Shown in pieces: positions 52,501 through 61,563 of a stretch of 64,000 bases of DNA. Each line of letters begins with the position of its first letter. Within the stretch, counting starts at the first letter, position 1. The notes under the pieces are model-generated. The model was not told the DNA's origin. It was given only the letters and a program-made list of their open reading frames with translations, and searched no databases. This DNA is from UBA1845 sp002338715 (lineage in GTDB: Bacteria; Planctomycetota; Phycisphaerae; UBA1845): positions 1 to 64,000 of the forward strand of contig DAORAL010000023.1 of NCBI GenBank assembly GCA_035344155.1, in the 5' to 3' direction. Position numbers and translations under genes: made by a program.

Positions 52501-53571
52501 GTGGATCAGAACAGTACACAGACAGGTTTGAATCTCGTCACCGGCGGGACGGGGCTACTCGGCAGCCATTTCGTTGAGCAACTCGTCAAGCGCGGTCGCC
52601 GCGTGCGGGCGCTGGTTCGACCCGGCAGCGACACGCGCTTTTTGGAGTCGATTGGGGCTGAGTTGGTCGAAGGCGACATGACCGACGAGGCGTCGTTGCG
52701 CCGCGCGTGTGAGGGCGTGTCCATTGTTTACCATGCAGCCGCCCGGGTGGGTGACTGGGGTCCGTGGCACGAGTTTGTCGAGATCACGATCGACGGTACG
52801 CGCAAGCTGCTGACGTCGGCGATCGCAGCCGGCGTGAAACGCTTCCTGCACATCAGTTCGATCAGTGCCTACGGGCATCCCAATCGTCCGGGGCTGGTGA
52901 TCGACGAGTCACATCCGTTGGGCGTGAACCTGCACCATTGGAGCTATTATTCGCGGGCGAAGGTGGAAGCCGAAAAGCTGGTGTGGTCTGCCCATGAAAG
53001 CGGCGACATCGAAGTGACGGTGATTCGACCGAGTTGGCTTTACGGACCGCGCGATCGGGCGACCATTGGCCGGCTGTGCGATTCGATTCGCAAGGGCAAG
53101 ATCAAACTGATCGGTGATGGCAACAACCGCCTCAACGTGGTTCATGCAGGCAACGTTGCAGAGGGCGGGATCACAGCCGCTGAATCGCCCGAAGGTTCTG
53201 GCGAGGCGTACAATTGCAGCAACGATGGTGTGCTGACCCAGAAGCAGTATTTCAACATGGTGGCCAAGGCGCTGGGCGAACCGGAAGTGACGCGAAAGGT
53301 TCCGTATCGCGTGGCCTACTCTGCGGCATTTGTGTTCGAAGTGATAGGTCATGTGTTTCGGCGCAAGACACCGCCGCTGGTCACACGTTATTCGGTTTGG
53401 CTGATGGGGCGCAAGACGTTTTTTGAGTGTCAGAAGGCACGCGAAGAACTGGCTTGGACGCCGTCGGTCAGGTACGAGGATGGCATTCCCGATGCCGTCG
53501 CCGACTACCTGTCACAGCAATCGACGGGCCGCACACCGTCGCACGCCGCCAAGGAAATGGTCGCGACCTAG
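52501..53571 (+). CDS. NAD-dependent extended SDR (epimerase/dehydratase, HpnA-like)
   Basis: 356 residues from GTG 52501. The Rossmann motif VTGGTGLLGSHFVEQL (about 12-27), ALVRPGSDTRFLESIG, and the catalytic YYSRAK (YxxxK, near residue 147) mark the extended short-chain dehydrogenase family. The block DIEVTVIRPSWLYGPRDRAT is typical of dihydroflavonol-reductase/3-beta-HSD-like members, including HpnA of hopanoid clusters. The substrate is not determined; no other hopanoid genes are here. The MscS gene starts 167 bases downstream. Confidence 0.85.
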   Translation: MDQNSTQTGLNLVTGGTGLLGSHFVEQLVKRGRRVRALVRPGSDTRFLESIGAELVEGDMTDEASLRRACEGVSIVYHAAARVGDWGPWHEFVEITIDGTRKLLTSAIAAGVKRFLHISSISAYGHPNRPGLVIDESHPLGVNLHHWSYYSRAKVEAEKLVWSAHESGDIEVTVIRPSWLYGPRDRATIGRLCDSIRKGKIKLIGDGNNRLNVVHAGNVAEGGITAAESPEGSGEAYNCSNDGVLTQKQYFNMVAKALGEPEVTRKVPYRVAYSAAFVFEVIGHVFRRKTPPLVTRYSVWLMGRKTFFECQKAREELAWTPSVRYEDGIPDAVADYLSQQSTGRTPSHAAKEMVAT

Positions 53572-53738
53572 CTGAGGGACGTTCTCTGGTTTGGGCGGCT
53601 GCGACGTTCTCTGGTCTGGCATTTCGGCAGACGCACAAGTTGCGCAGGCAGCGACGGTACCTGTGCGCAATCTCGCACGCCAATCGCCGAAGATTCACGG
53701 TTGTATGCATTGGGGTGTCGCCTACAATCGTCAGTATC

Positions 53739-56700
53739 ATGCGAATCAAGCTTGTAGATCTGATGAATCATGGGGCGGCTCGCACGCGATTGATCCCGGT
53801 GTTGTTTGTGTCGATGCTGGGATTCGTGCCCGTCGCCCAAAGTCAGCCGACACCCGCACCGACCCAGAAATCCGCCGAGGCGATCACGCCGCTTCCAGTC
53901 CCCAAGACGCCGGAAGAATTCGAGAAGGTGCGCGCGGCGATCAACGAGCAGCTTGACGAGTTGCCAGCTGAGGAGGTTGGTCCGGAATCGTCTGCCGCAT
54001 TGCAACAGAAGTTGGCCGCAGCGTCAGCCGCCCGCGAAGTTCTCGCGACATGCCTCGAGCAGCTCGACGTTTACAAAGAGATGCTCAAGAAAGCCGCAAC
54101 GCTCGGATCCGAAGAGCAAATCAATCAACGCAGCGCGGACGTTGATGAATACCGAAGTCGCACCGCCCAGCTTCAAGCCTGGATGAAAGACAAGCCCGGT
54201 TCGGCGCCGCAAGCCGAGTTGGAAAAGCGTCGTGCGGATATCGCTGCTGAATACAAACGCATCAACGCGCTGACGGATACGACCAACAAGCAGCAAACCA
54301 ATCGAACCAACACCATTGGCGAATTCACACAGCGCGAATCCGACGCGACCAAAGCCGCAGCCGACGCCCGTTTTGAACTGGATACGGTCATCAAGCAGCT
54401 GCCCAACGAATCGGAGAAGGACGTCGATGCCGCGACTGCTCGCGATATTCACCATTACAATCTGGTGAAAAGTTCATGGAAAGTTTTTCTCGCTGATTTG
54501 CGCATTGAGCAACTTGCCGCGCAGAAGATCAATTTGAATCTGGAAATGTCGGCGACCGACCTTGTGCTACCGGAGCTCAAAGCGTACGTCAAAGCGCTTG
54601 GCGACTATCGCACCCGGTTGGAAACGCGGGCATCTGTCGATGAAACGGAGACGATCGAGCAACAGCTGAAGACGGCAAAGTCTCCGGCGGATGTTGCCTA
54701 CTGGACTTATCGCAATCTCATTGCGACGACACAGAAGGAATTCCTAAGCCACCGCGACGACATACGCAATCGGTATCGCGAGAGTGACAAGAACGATCTC
54801 TCGCGAAACATGAAGCAGATCAGGGCAAAGTACACGCGGCTGCAGGACCGCCTCTCGCGGATCAGCGGGGCGGAAAAGACCTCGGCGTATCGAACGTTGA
54901 TCGACTTGTCCGAAGACTACGCCGCCCAATTGACCGAGCTCAGCGCCGAACTCGATCTGGCCCGCATCGAACTTGACGAACTGCTGATCGCCCAGGACGA
55001 CGCAGCCGAGGATATGGCAGCTGCGAGCGCTGCCCTCAAGGACGCAACGTCGAAAATCACGGAACTTCCGGAACAGGAGTTGTTTGCCGCGCGGTCGGCA
55101 GAGTTGGCATCAAAGTATCGACCGGCGCTGGACGAAACCATCAGCGAGATTATTTCTGCGGCGCGCGGATCGGTGAATCGCCTCGAAGAATCGGTGAAGG
55201 AACTGTCGGTTTTTCTCGAAGATCTTGCGAGATTTCGCCAGGGTCTTTATTGGTCATACACGCTCGCGCGAAGTCAGCATATCGGCGGGAAGATCAAAGA
55301 CGCGTACGACGAATTCCAGAGCGGCAAAAGCACAGCCCAGATCACAACTGCTATCGAAGCCCTCAAGCCCAAAGGTACGGCCAACGAGTCATCACCGATT
55401 CGCGTGGCCATCATCGTGATTGTTCTCGGCGTATTCCTTGGCGCGGTCGTGCGGTCCCGGGCGAATCGGTTGGCGTCCAAAACCGAAGACGACGTCACCG
55501 CGCTGTTGCAGGCTGGGACCATCACCGAAGTGGGCATGACCAGCCGATTCCGCATTCAGATCGCCAACATCACCGCGTATTGCGTGATCGTCGCATTGCC
55601 CTTGGCGCTGATTGGCGGCTGGATCGCCTTGTCCGACTATCGGGGCAACACGCTTGCCGTTTTGCTCATGCGTTTGAGTTTGCTGGGCACCGTGGCGGCG
55701 ATAACCCGCGCGTCGCTCGTGCATTTGTTCAGATCAGGCAAGCCGCGTTTTCGCATCATTCCGTGTTCCAACAACGTCGCGCAATACTATCGGCGCTGGT
55801 GCGGAATATTCTGGTGGTTGGCGTTGGCATTCGGCTTCCCGGTTGTTTTTCTCAAGACGCTGGAAGCCGCTCCAGCGCTGTACGATGGGTTGTGGGCGGT
55901 GTATTGCACTGCCGCGTTGGTGCTGGCTGTCTTGTTCCTGCGTGATCGCAATTCGGTGGTGCGCGTGCTTGGTCGAAAGTTTGCCCAGCGCCGTCCCATC
56001 GTTTTCGGTGCGATTGTGCAGGTTTATCCGATTCTCGTGTTGGTATTGCTTGCATTGCTCATCGCGGAAGTGGTGGGGTACGGCGCGTTTGTCGATTACC
56101 TCGCCCGCAATGTCGTGCATACGGTTGCGGCGTTCGCGCTTGCGGTTCTGTTGGGCGACGTGCTCGGCGATCTACGCAAGAAAGCTGTACCACCAAAAGC
56201 AACCGCCGATGCCGACGATGACAAAGGCGATGCCGACCACGAGTTGGACGAATTGCTGGGCGGGGTCGAATCGCGCGAGTTGGGGTTGGTCGTGGGCGGT
56301 GTGACCAGCGTGCTGCAATGGATTGTGTGGGTGGCGGCGATTGTCTGGATTTGTGCGGCATGGGGGATGACGAGCCTGTCAGCCCGGGCGGTGCTGATGT
56401 ACGAACTCGCCGGTGTTGAAGATCAGGCGATCACCGTCTGGCGGGTCATCGCCGCGATCGTCGCGATGTTTGCGGTACTGAAGATATCCAAAGCCGTTCG
56501 CGCGACGCTCAACGCCAAGATCTATCCGACCTACGCAGGGATCAACCGCGGTGCACAAGCCACGATCAACGCGCTGCTTCATTACATGTTGGTCGTGTTG
56601 GGCCTTTATATTTCATTTAGACTCGTTCACATCAACCTCGGGGCGCTGGCTGTCCTGTTCGGCGGTTTGGGTCTTGGGTTGGGGTTGGGATTGCAGCCGC

Positions 56701-57347
56701 TGCTTGTCAACTTCATGAGCGGTCTGTTGTTGTTTGCCGAGCGACACGTCAAGGTTGGCGACATCGTCGAAGTGAACGGCGAGTTGGGTGAAGTCGTGCG
56801 CATCAGCATGCGTTCGACGCAGATCAAATCGTTCGACAACATCGACCGGATTGTGCCCAACTCCGATTTCATCACGAGCAGTGTGACCAACTGGACGCTG
56901 AACAACGACACGAAGATTCGTGGAAAGATTTCCGTCGGCGTGGCTTATGGCACCGACGTTGCCCGCGTACGCGACCTGCTGCTCGAAATCGCCCAATCGG
57001 AACCGCTGGTGGTGGCTGATCCGGAACCGGCTGTCTGGTTCGTCAACTTCGGCGAGAGCAGTCTTGATTTCATCGCGGCGATGTGGTTTCAGACGCCGGG
57101 CGATCGCTGGGCAGGCATGGTCAACATGCGTTACGAGATCGACCGTCGCTTCAAGGAAGCGGGCATCGAGATTCCATTCCCGCAGCGTACCATTTCGTTC
57201 CTACCCGATTCCAAAGTCGCGGTTCAGCAAAGTGGCGGGGTCGTACAGCGTGATATACCGGTTCACCCTGAACCGGATGTCTCAAACCATTCACCAGATG
57301 TTTCAACGCATTCAGATGCCGAATTGGAAAAGACGCAACAATCATGA
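53739..57347 (+). CDS. MscS-type mechanosensitive channel, large (MscK-like)
   Basis: 1202 residues from ATG 53739; an in-frame extension back to 53427 overlaps the SDR gene and is rejected. A signal peptide is followed by a 500-residue coiled-coil-rich periplasmic domain with many Gln/Glu/Ala residues. About ten membrane segments come next (about 560-980), then the MscS pore and vestibule: FGGLGLGLGLGLQPLLVNFM, RHVKVGDIVEVNGELGEVV, STQIKSFDNIDRIVPNSDF and VTNWTLNNDT. Such large MscS paralogues release solutes on turgor or act as regulators. It overlaps the NamZ-like gene by 4 bases (ATGA). Confidence 0.93.
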   Translation: MRIKLVDLMNHGAARTRLIPVLFVSMLGFVPVAQSQPTPAPTQKSAEAITPLPVPKTPEEFEKVRAAINEQLDELPAEEVGPESSAALQQKLAAASAAREVLATCLEQLDVYKEMLKKAATLGSEEQINQRSADVDEYRSRTAQLQAWMKDKPGSAPQAELEKRRADIAAEYKRINALTDTTNKQQTNRTNTIGEFTQRESDATKAAADARFELDTVIKQLPNESEKDVDAATARDIHHYNLVKSSWKVFLADLRIEQLAAQKINLNLEMSATDLVLPELKAYVKALGDYRTRLETRASVDETETIEQQLKTAKSPADVAYWTYRNLIATTQKEFLSHRDDIRNRYRESDKNDLSRNMKQIRAKYTRLQDRLSRISGAEKTSAYRTLIDLSEDYAAQLTELSAELDLARIELDELLIAQDDAAEDMAAASAALKDATSKITELPEQELFAARSAELASKYRPALDETISEIISAARGSVNRLEESVKELSVFLEDLARFRQGLYWSYTLARSQHIGGKIKDAYDEFQSGKSTAQITTAIEALKPKGTANESSPIRVAIIVIVLGVFLGAVVRSRANRLASKTEDDVTALLQAGTITEVGMTSRFRIQIANITAYCVIVALPLALIGGWIALSDYRGNTLAVLLMRLSLLGTVAAITRASLVHLFRSGKPRFRIIPCSNNVAQYYRRWCGIFWWLALAFGFPVVFLKTLEAAPALYDGLWAVYCTAALVLAVLFLRDRNSVVRVLGRKFAQRRPIVFGAIVQVYPILVLVLLALLIAEVVGYGAFVDYLARNVVHTVAAFALAVLLGDVLGDLRKKAVPPKATADADDDKGDADHELDELLGGVESRELGLVVGGVTSVLQWIVWVAAIVWICAAWGMTSLSARAVLMYELAGVEDQAITVWRVIAAIVAMFAVLKISKAVRATLNAKIYPTYAGINRGAQATINALLHYMLVVLGLYISFRLVHINLGALAVLFGGLGLGLGLGLQPLLVNFMSGLLLFAERHVKVGDIVEVNGELGEVVRISMRSTQIKSFDNIDRIVPNSDFITSSVTNWTLNNDTKIRGKISVGVAYGTDVARVRDLLLEIAQSEPLVVADPEPAVWFVNFGESSLDFIAAMWFQTPGDRWAGMVNMRYEIDRRFKEAGIEIPFPQRTISFLPDSKVAVQQSGGVVQRDIPVHPEPDVSNHSPDVSTHSDAELEKTQQS

Positions 57348-58582
57348 AAGCAAAACAGTGTGTCGCAGTAGTAATGATGACCTGGACGCTTTGCGCCGCG
57401 GCATGGGCTGGCGGTCCGAACGTTAAACTTGGAATTGATGTTCTGCGCGAGGACGGTTTCAAACTGCTCGACGGCAAGCGCGTCGGTTTGATTACGAATC
57501 CGACCGGTGTAAGCGGGGATCTCAAGTCGACCGTCGATCTGCTGCACAATGCCGCCAACGTGAAACTCGTCGCGCTATACGGTCCGGAACATGGCGTGCG
57601 CGGTGACGCCTATGCGGGCGACAAAGTCGAAAGTGGAACCGATCCAGCCACGAAGCTGCCGGTCTATTCGCTCTACGGCGCGACGCGGCAACCGACGGCA
57701 GAGATGCTCGACGGACTCGACACGCTGGTCTTCGATATTCAGGACATCGGTTCGCGTTCCTACACGTTCATCAGCACGATGACCGTGGCCATGCAAGCCG
57801 CGGCTGAGCACAAGCTCCAGTTCGTCGTGCTCGATCGCCCCAACCCGCTCGGCGGTGATCGCATCGAAGGCAAGCCACTCGACATGGAATTCCGATCGTT
57901 CATCGGGTTTTTGCCGATTCCATACCTTCACGGGATGACGGTGGGGGAGTTGGCTCAGATGATCAACGACGAAGGCTGGCTTGAAGGTGGGGTCAAATGC
58001 GACCTGACCGTGGTGAAGATGGAAGGCTGGAAGCGATCGATGGGCTTCGACGACTGCGGTCTGGTGTGGGTGCCTTCGTCACCGCACGTTCCGCGGGCTG
58101 AGTCGGCGATGTTCTATGCCGCGACGGGAATCATGGGCGAGTTGCACGTGGTGAGCGAGGGCGTGGGTTATCCGCTTCCGTTTGAACTCGTCGGTTTGCC
58201 CGATGCCGATGCGGAACGCTTCGCGTCCGAACTCGACAAGCGCAATCTTCCCGGCGTGCGGTTTCGACCGATTTACTTCAAACCGTATTACGGTCCGAAC
58301 AAGGGCAAGGTGTGCGGTGGGGCGCAGGTTCATTTGATCGACCCCGACAAGGTGCACCTCACGTCGATTCAGTTTCACGTGATGGACGTCGTCCGCAGTT
58401 CGTTTCCGGATAGCAAACTCTTTGACAGCAAACGGAAGAAGTCATTCGACAAAGCCTGCGGGACGGACGAGATTCGCAACCTTTTTGAAGCCGGCAAGCC
58501 CATTGCGGATATTCTCGCGAAGTGGAATGAGGGCGTTGACGACTTTCGCAATGCACGGGCGAAGTACTTGCTCTATCAGTAA
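57344..58582 (+). CDS. namZ: DUF1343 protein, NamZ-like exo-beta-N-acetylmuramidase (GH171)
   Basis: 412 residues with a signal peptide (VAVVMMTWTLCAAAWAGG). The DUF1343 signature is clear: GIDVLREDGFKLLDGKRVGL, ITNPTGVSGDLKSTVDLLHN, LYGPEHGVRGDAYAG, LVFDIQDIGSRSYTFIST, VLDRPNPLGGDRIEG and PIPYLHGMTVGELAQMI. B. subtilis NamZ/YbbC of this family is an exo-lytic beta-N-acetylmuramidase that removes MurNAc from peptidoglycan fragments. It is cotranscribed with MscS (ATGA overlap). The enzymatic call depends on family knowledge; active-site residues (DRPNPLGG, HGxR) look intact. Confidence 0.9.
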   Translation: MKAKQCVAVVMMTWTLCAAAWAGGPNVKLGIDVLREDGFKLLDGKRVGLITNPTGVSGDLKSTVDLLHNAANVKLVALYGPEHGVRGDAYAGDKVESGTDPATKLPVYSLYGATRQPTAEMLDGLDTLVFDIQDIGSRSYTFISTMTVAMQAAAEHKLQFVVLDRPNPLGGDRIEGKPLDMEFRSFIGFLPIPYLHGMTVGELAQMINDEGWLEGGVKCDLTVVKMEGWKRSMGFDDCGLVWVPSSPHVPRAESAMFYAATGIMGELHVVSEGVGYPLPFELVGLPDADAERFASELDKRNLPGVRFRPIYFKPYYGPNKGKVCGGAQVHLIDPDKVHLTSIQFHVMDVVRSSFPDSKLFDSKRKKSFDKACGTDEIRNLFEAGKPIADILAKWNEGVDDFRNARAKYLLYQ

Positions 58583-58589
58583 GCCAACC

Positions 58590-58680
58590 GTGCCACTGCT
58601 CTGCGAGCAGTGCAGAAGGCAAATTGACGTGTGACCAACACACTGCTCACAGAGCAGTGGCACATCTTGGGCAGTGGCAC
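58590..58680. repeat. Family C inverted repeat, copy 2
   Basis: Arms 58590-58612 and 58641-58663 are reverse complements with one mismatch (CTGCGAG against CTCACAG). The right arm continues as CATCTTGGGCAGTGGCAC, also seen at 62622-62661. It begins 7 bases after the NamZ-like stop. Confidence 0.88.
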
Positions 58681-58690
58681 ATTGGGTTGA

Positions 58691-59497
58691 CTATTCTTTG
58701 GATTGCGAGCCTGACGCGCTGCGGTGCTGCTTAAGCATCCAGGCGATGACTTCCGCGTCGCCGTAGGTCGGGTCCCACGAGTTGTGATTGACGCCGGGGT
58801 ATTCGGTGTACTTGATGTTCCCGCCGGCGGCTTGGACGGCTGCCACCATTTCACGCGAGCGATCCGGCGCGACGACATTGTCATCGTCACCATGGAAACA
58901 CCAGATCGGAATCTGTGCGAGCGATCCAACGTCAAATGGTTCGCCACCACCACAAATTGGGGCAAGTGCCGCGAAGCGATTCGTATAAGTCCGGCCGACC
59001 GCCCACGTCCCGAATCCACCCATCGATAAACCCGTCAGGACGACGCGATCGGGATCGATGCTGTATTCGTTCATGGCCGCGTCGAGGATGGACATAACCA
59101 CCGGCTCCATCGCTCCGGTCCAGCGCCGATCGTCCGGGCATTGCGGCATGATCACGACGCAGGGGAAGCGATCGGGGTTTTCACGAATGGCTTTACCGAG
59201 TCCGACGGTGGTGTGCTTGACGCCATCGCTGCCGCGTTCTCCCAGTCCATGCAGAAAGAGCAGCGCCGGCCAACGTTTGTCGGCTGAGTAGTTTTTGGGC
59301 AGGTGTACGGCGTAGGGGAATGACTCGCCCGCAGAGGGTCCTTCGGTCGGCGTGAAGGATTGAACTTTAAACGTTACTTCATCGCTGTCGGGCATGTGTG
59401 AATCACTCCAGGTTGTTTTTAAATCGTGGCAGCCCGTCATCAAACCACCAAACAGGATTGCGATCAAGGCGGATTTTTGGGTTGTTTTATGCATCAT
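58691..59497 (-). CDS. Exported alpha/beta-hydrolase (esterase, PHB-depolymerase/dienelactone-hydrolase-like)
   Basis: 268 residues from ATG 59495-59497; the upstream extension is rejected. A signal peptide ends in a lipobox-like MTGC (LIAILFGGLMTGC). The hydrolase fold has LLFLHGLGERGSDGVKHT, the nucleophile elbow GLSMGGFGTW, an Asp in CFHGDDDNVVAPD and a His in GVNHNSW. The LHGLGERGSDG start is typical of secreted planctomycete phospholipase/carboxylesterases. It sits opposite in direction between NamZ and the NlpC/P60 gene, so it may act on sugar- or peptide-linked esters. Substrate unknown. Confidence 0.85.
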   Translation of the reverse strand: MMHKTTQKSALIAILFGGLMTGCHDLKTTWSDSHMPDSDEVTFKVQSFTPTEGPSAGESFPYAVHLPKNYSADKRWPALLFLHGLGERGSDGVKHTTVGLGKAIRENPDRFPCVVIMPQCPDDRRWTGAMEPVVMSILDAAMNEYSIDPDRVVLTGLSMGGFGTWAVGRTYTNRFAALAPICGGGEPFDVGSLAQIPIWCFHGDDDNVVAPDRSREMVAAVQAAGGNIKYTEYPGVNHNSWDPTYGDAEVIAWMLKQHRSASGSQSKE

Positions 59498-59664
59498 ATG
59501 TGTCACTTTCTTGCTGGGCGTGCGGGGAAAGTTGTCGCCTGTGGGGTATGGCGAACGGTCAACATATTCGCTGGAAACCGGATCCGTCGAGGATTGTTTC
59601 ACAGCCGCAAGTGGGTAGAGTAACGGCAAGTTGAAAGGTTGTGCAAGGTGTTTGGGAGAAAGAC

Positions 59665-61509
59665 ATGCTACACGTGCTTCATCTGGTTGTCGCTTTGATG
59701 CTAACGATTGGACATGACACCAAGGGTTCTGCAACGACCGACGCAACGGTAGCGAAGGCGATCGAGTCGTTTCAGCCGTTTTGGAAACCGCCGGTCCATG
59801 CGCTCGATGGCGTTACGGTCGTGATCGATCCGATTGGTGGTGGCGCCGATTCCGCCTCCGAGCGAACATGCGAAGACAACAACGTGTTGACCGCGCAGTA
59901 TCTCTGGCATTTCGTCCGCAAAGCCGGCGGCAAGGCGGTCGTCGGGCGACTCGGTGACGGACCGGCAGACCTGGATCAAAGCGGTTCAGTCACGCCATTG
60001 GAATTTGCCCGCGAGCCCAGTCGGACGGCGTACCTGGCGATTCAGTTCGATCGCCACGCCAAGAACTCCACTTACAGTTTTGCGAAAGCAGACGCATCGG
60101 GCAGCGGCCACAATGCACTGGTGGACACGATGATCGATCCGAATGCGTTTGATTTCGTCACGGTCGAACAGTCCGATTCGATTCGAGGCGAACTGGCAAA
60201 AGGGCAAACTGCGATCAATCAATTTGCGGCGATGACGCCTTCGGTTTGCAAGATCGTTATACCGTGTCCGGAAAAAGGAAACCGGCGCGAGCAGCGCGAT
60301 CGCGCCGTGTGTCGAGGTGCAGCGCAGCAGTTGTGTGTGGGTTTGATCCGTTCGTTTGCGAATGTGGTCAAGAAACCGGAATCGGAATCCAAGCGCGATT
60401 CGCTGCCGGAAGGGTTTGATCGGGTCGGGTCTTCGCGGGCACGCAGCGCCGCCCGGCGTATTTGGCCCGATGGGAAGCTTCCACACGATAAGGTCGATTG
60501 GTTTGTGGAGATGTACAAGCGCACGGCGTTACCCAATTCGAGTCTCTGCTATTTCGATGTTTCCGCCAAGCAGAACGAAAACGGTTACGTCCTCGAAGGC
60601 GCAAGCAACGTCCCGAAAGTGGCAGACGGGTTGCTTTTCGCGCTGAACGAAGTTGGCGTGGAACGGGTTCAAAACAACGTCCGTGCGCTGCCCGACAGCA
60701 AGAAACTCGACGGCAAGCCTTACGGCGTGTGCACGGCTGGCATGGTCCGCTCGTACGATCGGCCCGGTAGTTCTGACGGAATGTCTTCGCGGGCGCTTCA
60801 AACGCAGTTGCTCTTTGGCGAACCGCTATTCCTGCTTGATCGCGAAGGCGATTCCATACTCGCCCTTGCCAGCGATGGGTATTGGGGATGGGTTCCCAAA
60901 GCGTCGGTGCGGATGATGGATGCGGCTGAGTTTCATCGCTACTGTTCGCATCCGCGCGGAGCCGTGATTTCTGACGTCGAATTTGAAGGTATGCGGATTC
61001 CGCGTGGGGCGTCGCTACCGCTGGCGGGCAAGGATCAAGGGCGAACACAGGTCCTGTTGCCCAATGGCGAGTTGTTTCCACTGGCGTCGTCGGCGGTTCG
61101 AACTGAACAACCCGGTGAAGTCCGTGCGGCTGATCGAGTGCGGGCAGCGCTCGATCTCTTGCAGACGCCGTATCTGTTCGGCGGACGGTCGCCTTTGGGA
61201 CTTGATTGCAGCGGGTTGATGACCAACGTTTGCGAACGCGTCAACTTGCCGATCGCCCGCGATGCATGGCAGCAGGCCATCGCTGGCGACCTGACAGCCA
61301 CGTCGTGGGACCGAACCGGAATGGAGCCGGGCGATCAGGTTTTCTTCATGGACTCCAGCGGAAAAATCTATCACACCGGTATCGCCATCAGCGACCATCA
61401 CGTGTTGCACGCAGCCCCGCCCGGTGTGCAGATCGGCAGCCTCAAGGAAGGGGATCGATTGTTTGACGCGCGACTCAATCGCGATTTCTTTGTAGCCAAG
61501 CGACCGTGA
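59665..61509 (+). CDS. NlpC/P60 peptidase with degenerate amidase-like N-terminal domain
   Basis: 614 residues from ATG 59665 with GGGAGAAAGAC upstream. The signal peptide is LLHLVVALMLTIG-like (HVLHLVVALMLTIGH). The N-terminal ~200 residues resemble Amidase_3: VTVVIDPIGGGADSASERTC, LARTAYLAIQFDRHAKNS-like LAIQFDRHAKNS. The zinc-binding GHGG His is replaced (DPIGGG). A middle region with an SH3-like segment leads to the C-terminal NlpC/P60 domain with catalytic Cys515 (GLDCSGLM) and His570 (YHTGIAIS). The latter cleaves gamma-D-Glu-diaminopimelate bonds in peptidoglycan. It matches the NamZ and DUF1611 neighbours as a wall-turnover gene. Confidence 0.85.
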   Translation: MLHVLHLVVALMLTIGHDTKGSATTDATVAKAIESFQPFWKPPVHALDGVTVVIDPIGGGADSASERTCEDNNVLTAQYLWHFVRKAGGKAVVGRLGDGPADLDQSGSVTPLEFAREPSRTAYLAIQFDRHAKNSTYSFAKADASGSGHNALVDTMIDPNAFDFVTVEQSDSIRGELAKGQTAINQFAAMTPSVCKIVIPCPEKGNRREQRDRAVCRGAAQQLCVGLIRSFANVVKKPESESKRDSLPEGFDRVGSSRARSAARRIWPDGKLPHDKVDWFVEMYKRTALPNSSLCYFDVSAKQNENGYVLEGASNVPKVADGLLFALNEVGVERVQNNVRALPDSKKLDGKPYGVCTAGMVRSYDRPGSSDGMSSRALQTQLLFGEPLFLLDREGDSILALASDGYWGWVPKASVRMMDAAEFHRYCSHPRGAVISDVEFEGMRIPRGASLPLAGKDQGRTQVLLPNGELFPLASSAVRTEQPGEVRAADRVRAALDLLQTPYLFGGRSPLGLDCSGLMTNVCERVNLPIARDAWQQAIAGDLTATSWDRTGMEPGDQVFFMDSSGKIYHTGIAISDHHVLHAAPPGVQIGSLKEGDRLFDARLNRDFFVAKRP

Positions 61510-61563
61510 CGATCGGGGTTGAACCGAATTCGTGCACTGCGATTTTTTCAAGGACTTACGACG

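Noticed and set aside
53427..53738. In-frame upstream extension of the MscS gene
   Set aside because: It overlaps the SDR gene by 145 bases, and the signal peptide starts at ATG 53739.
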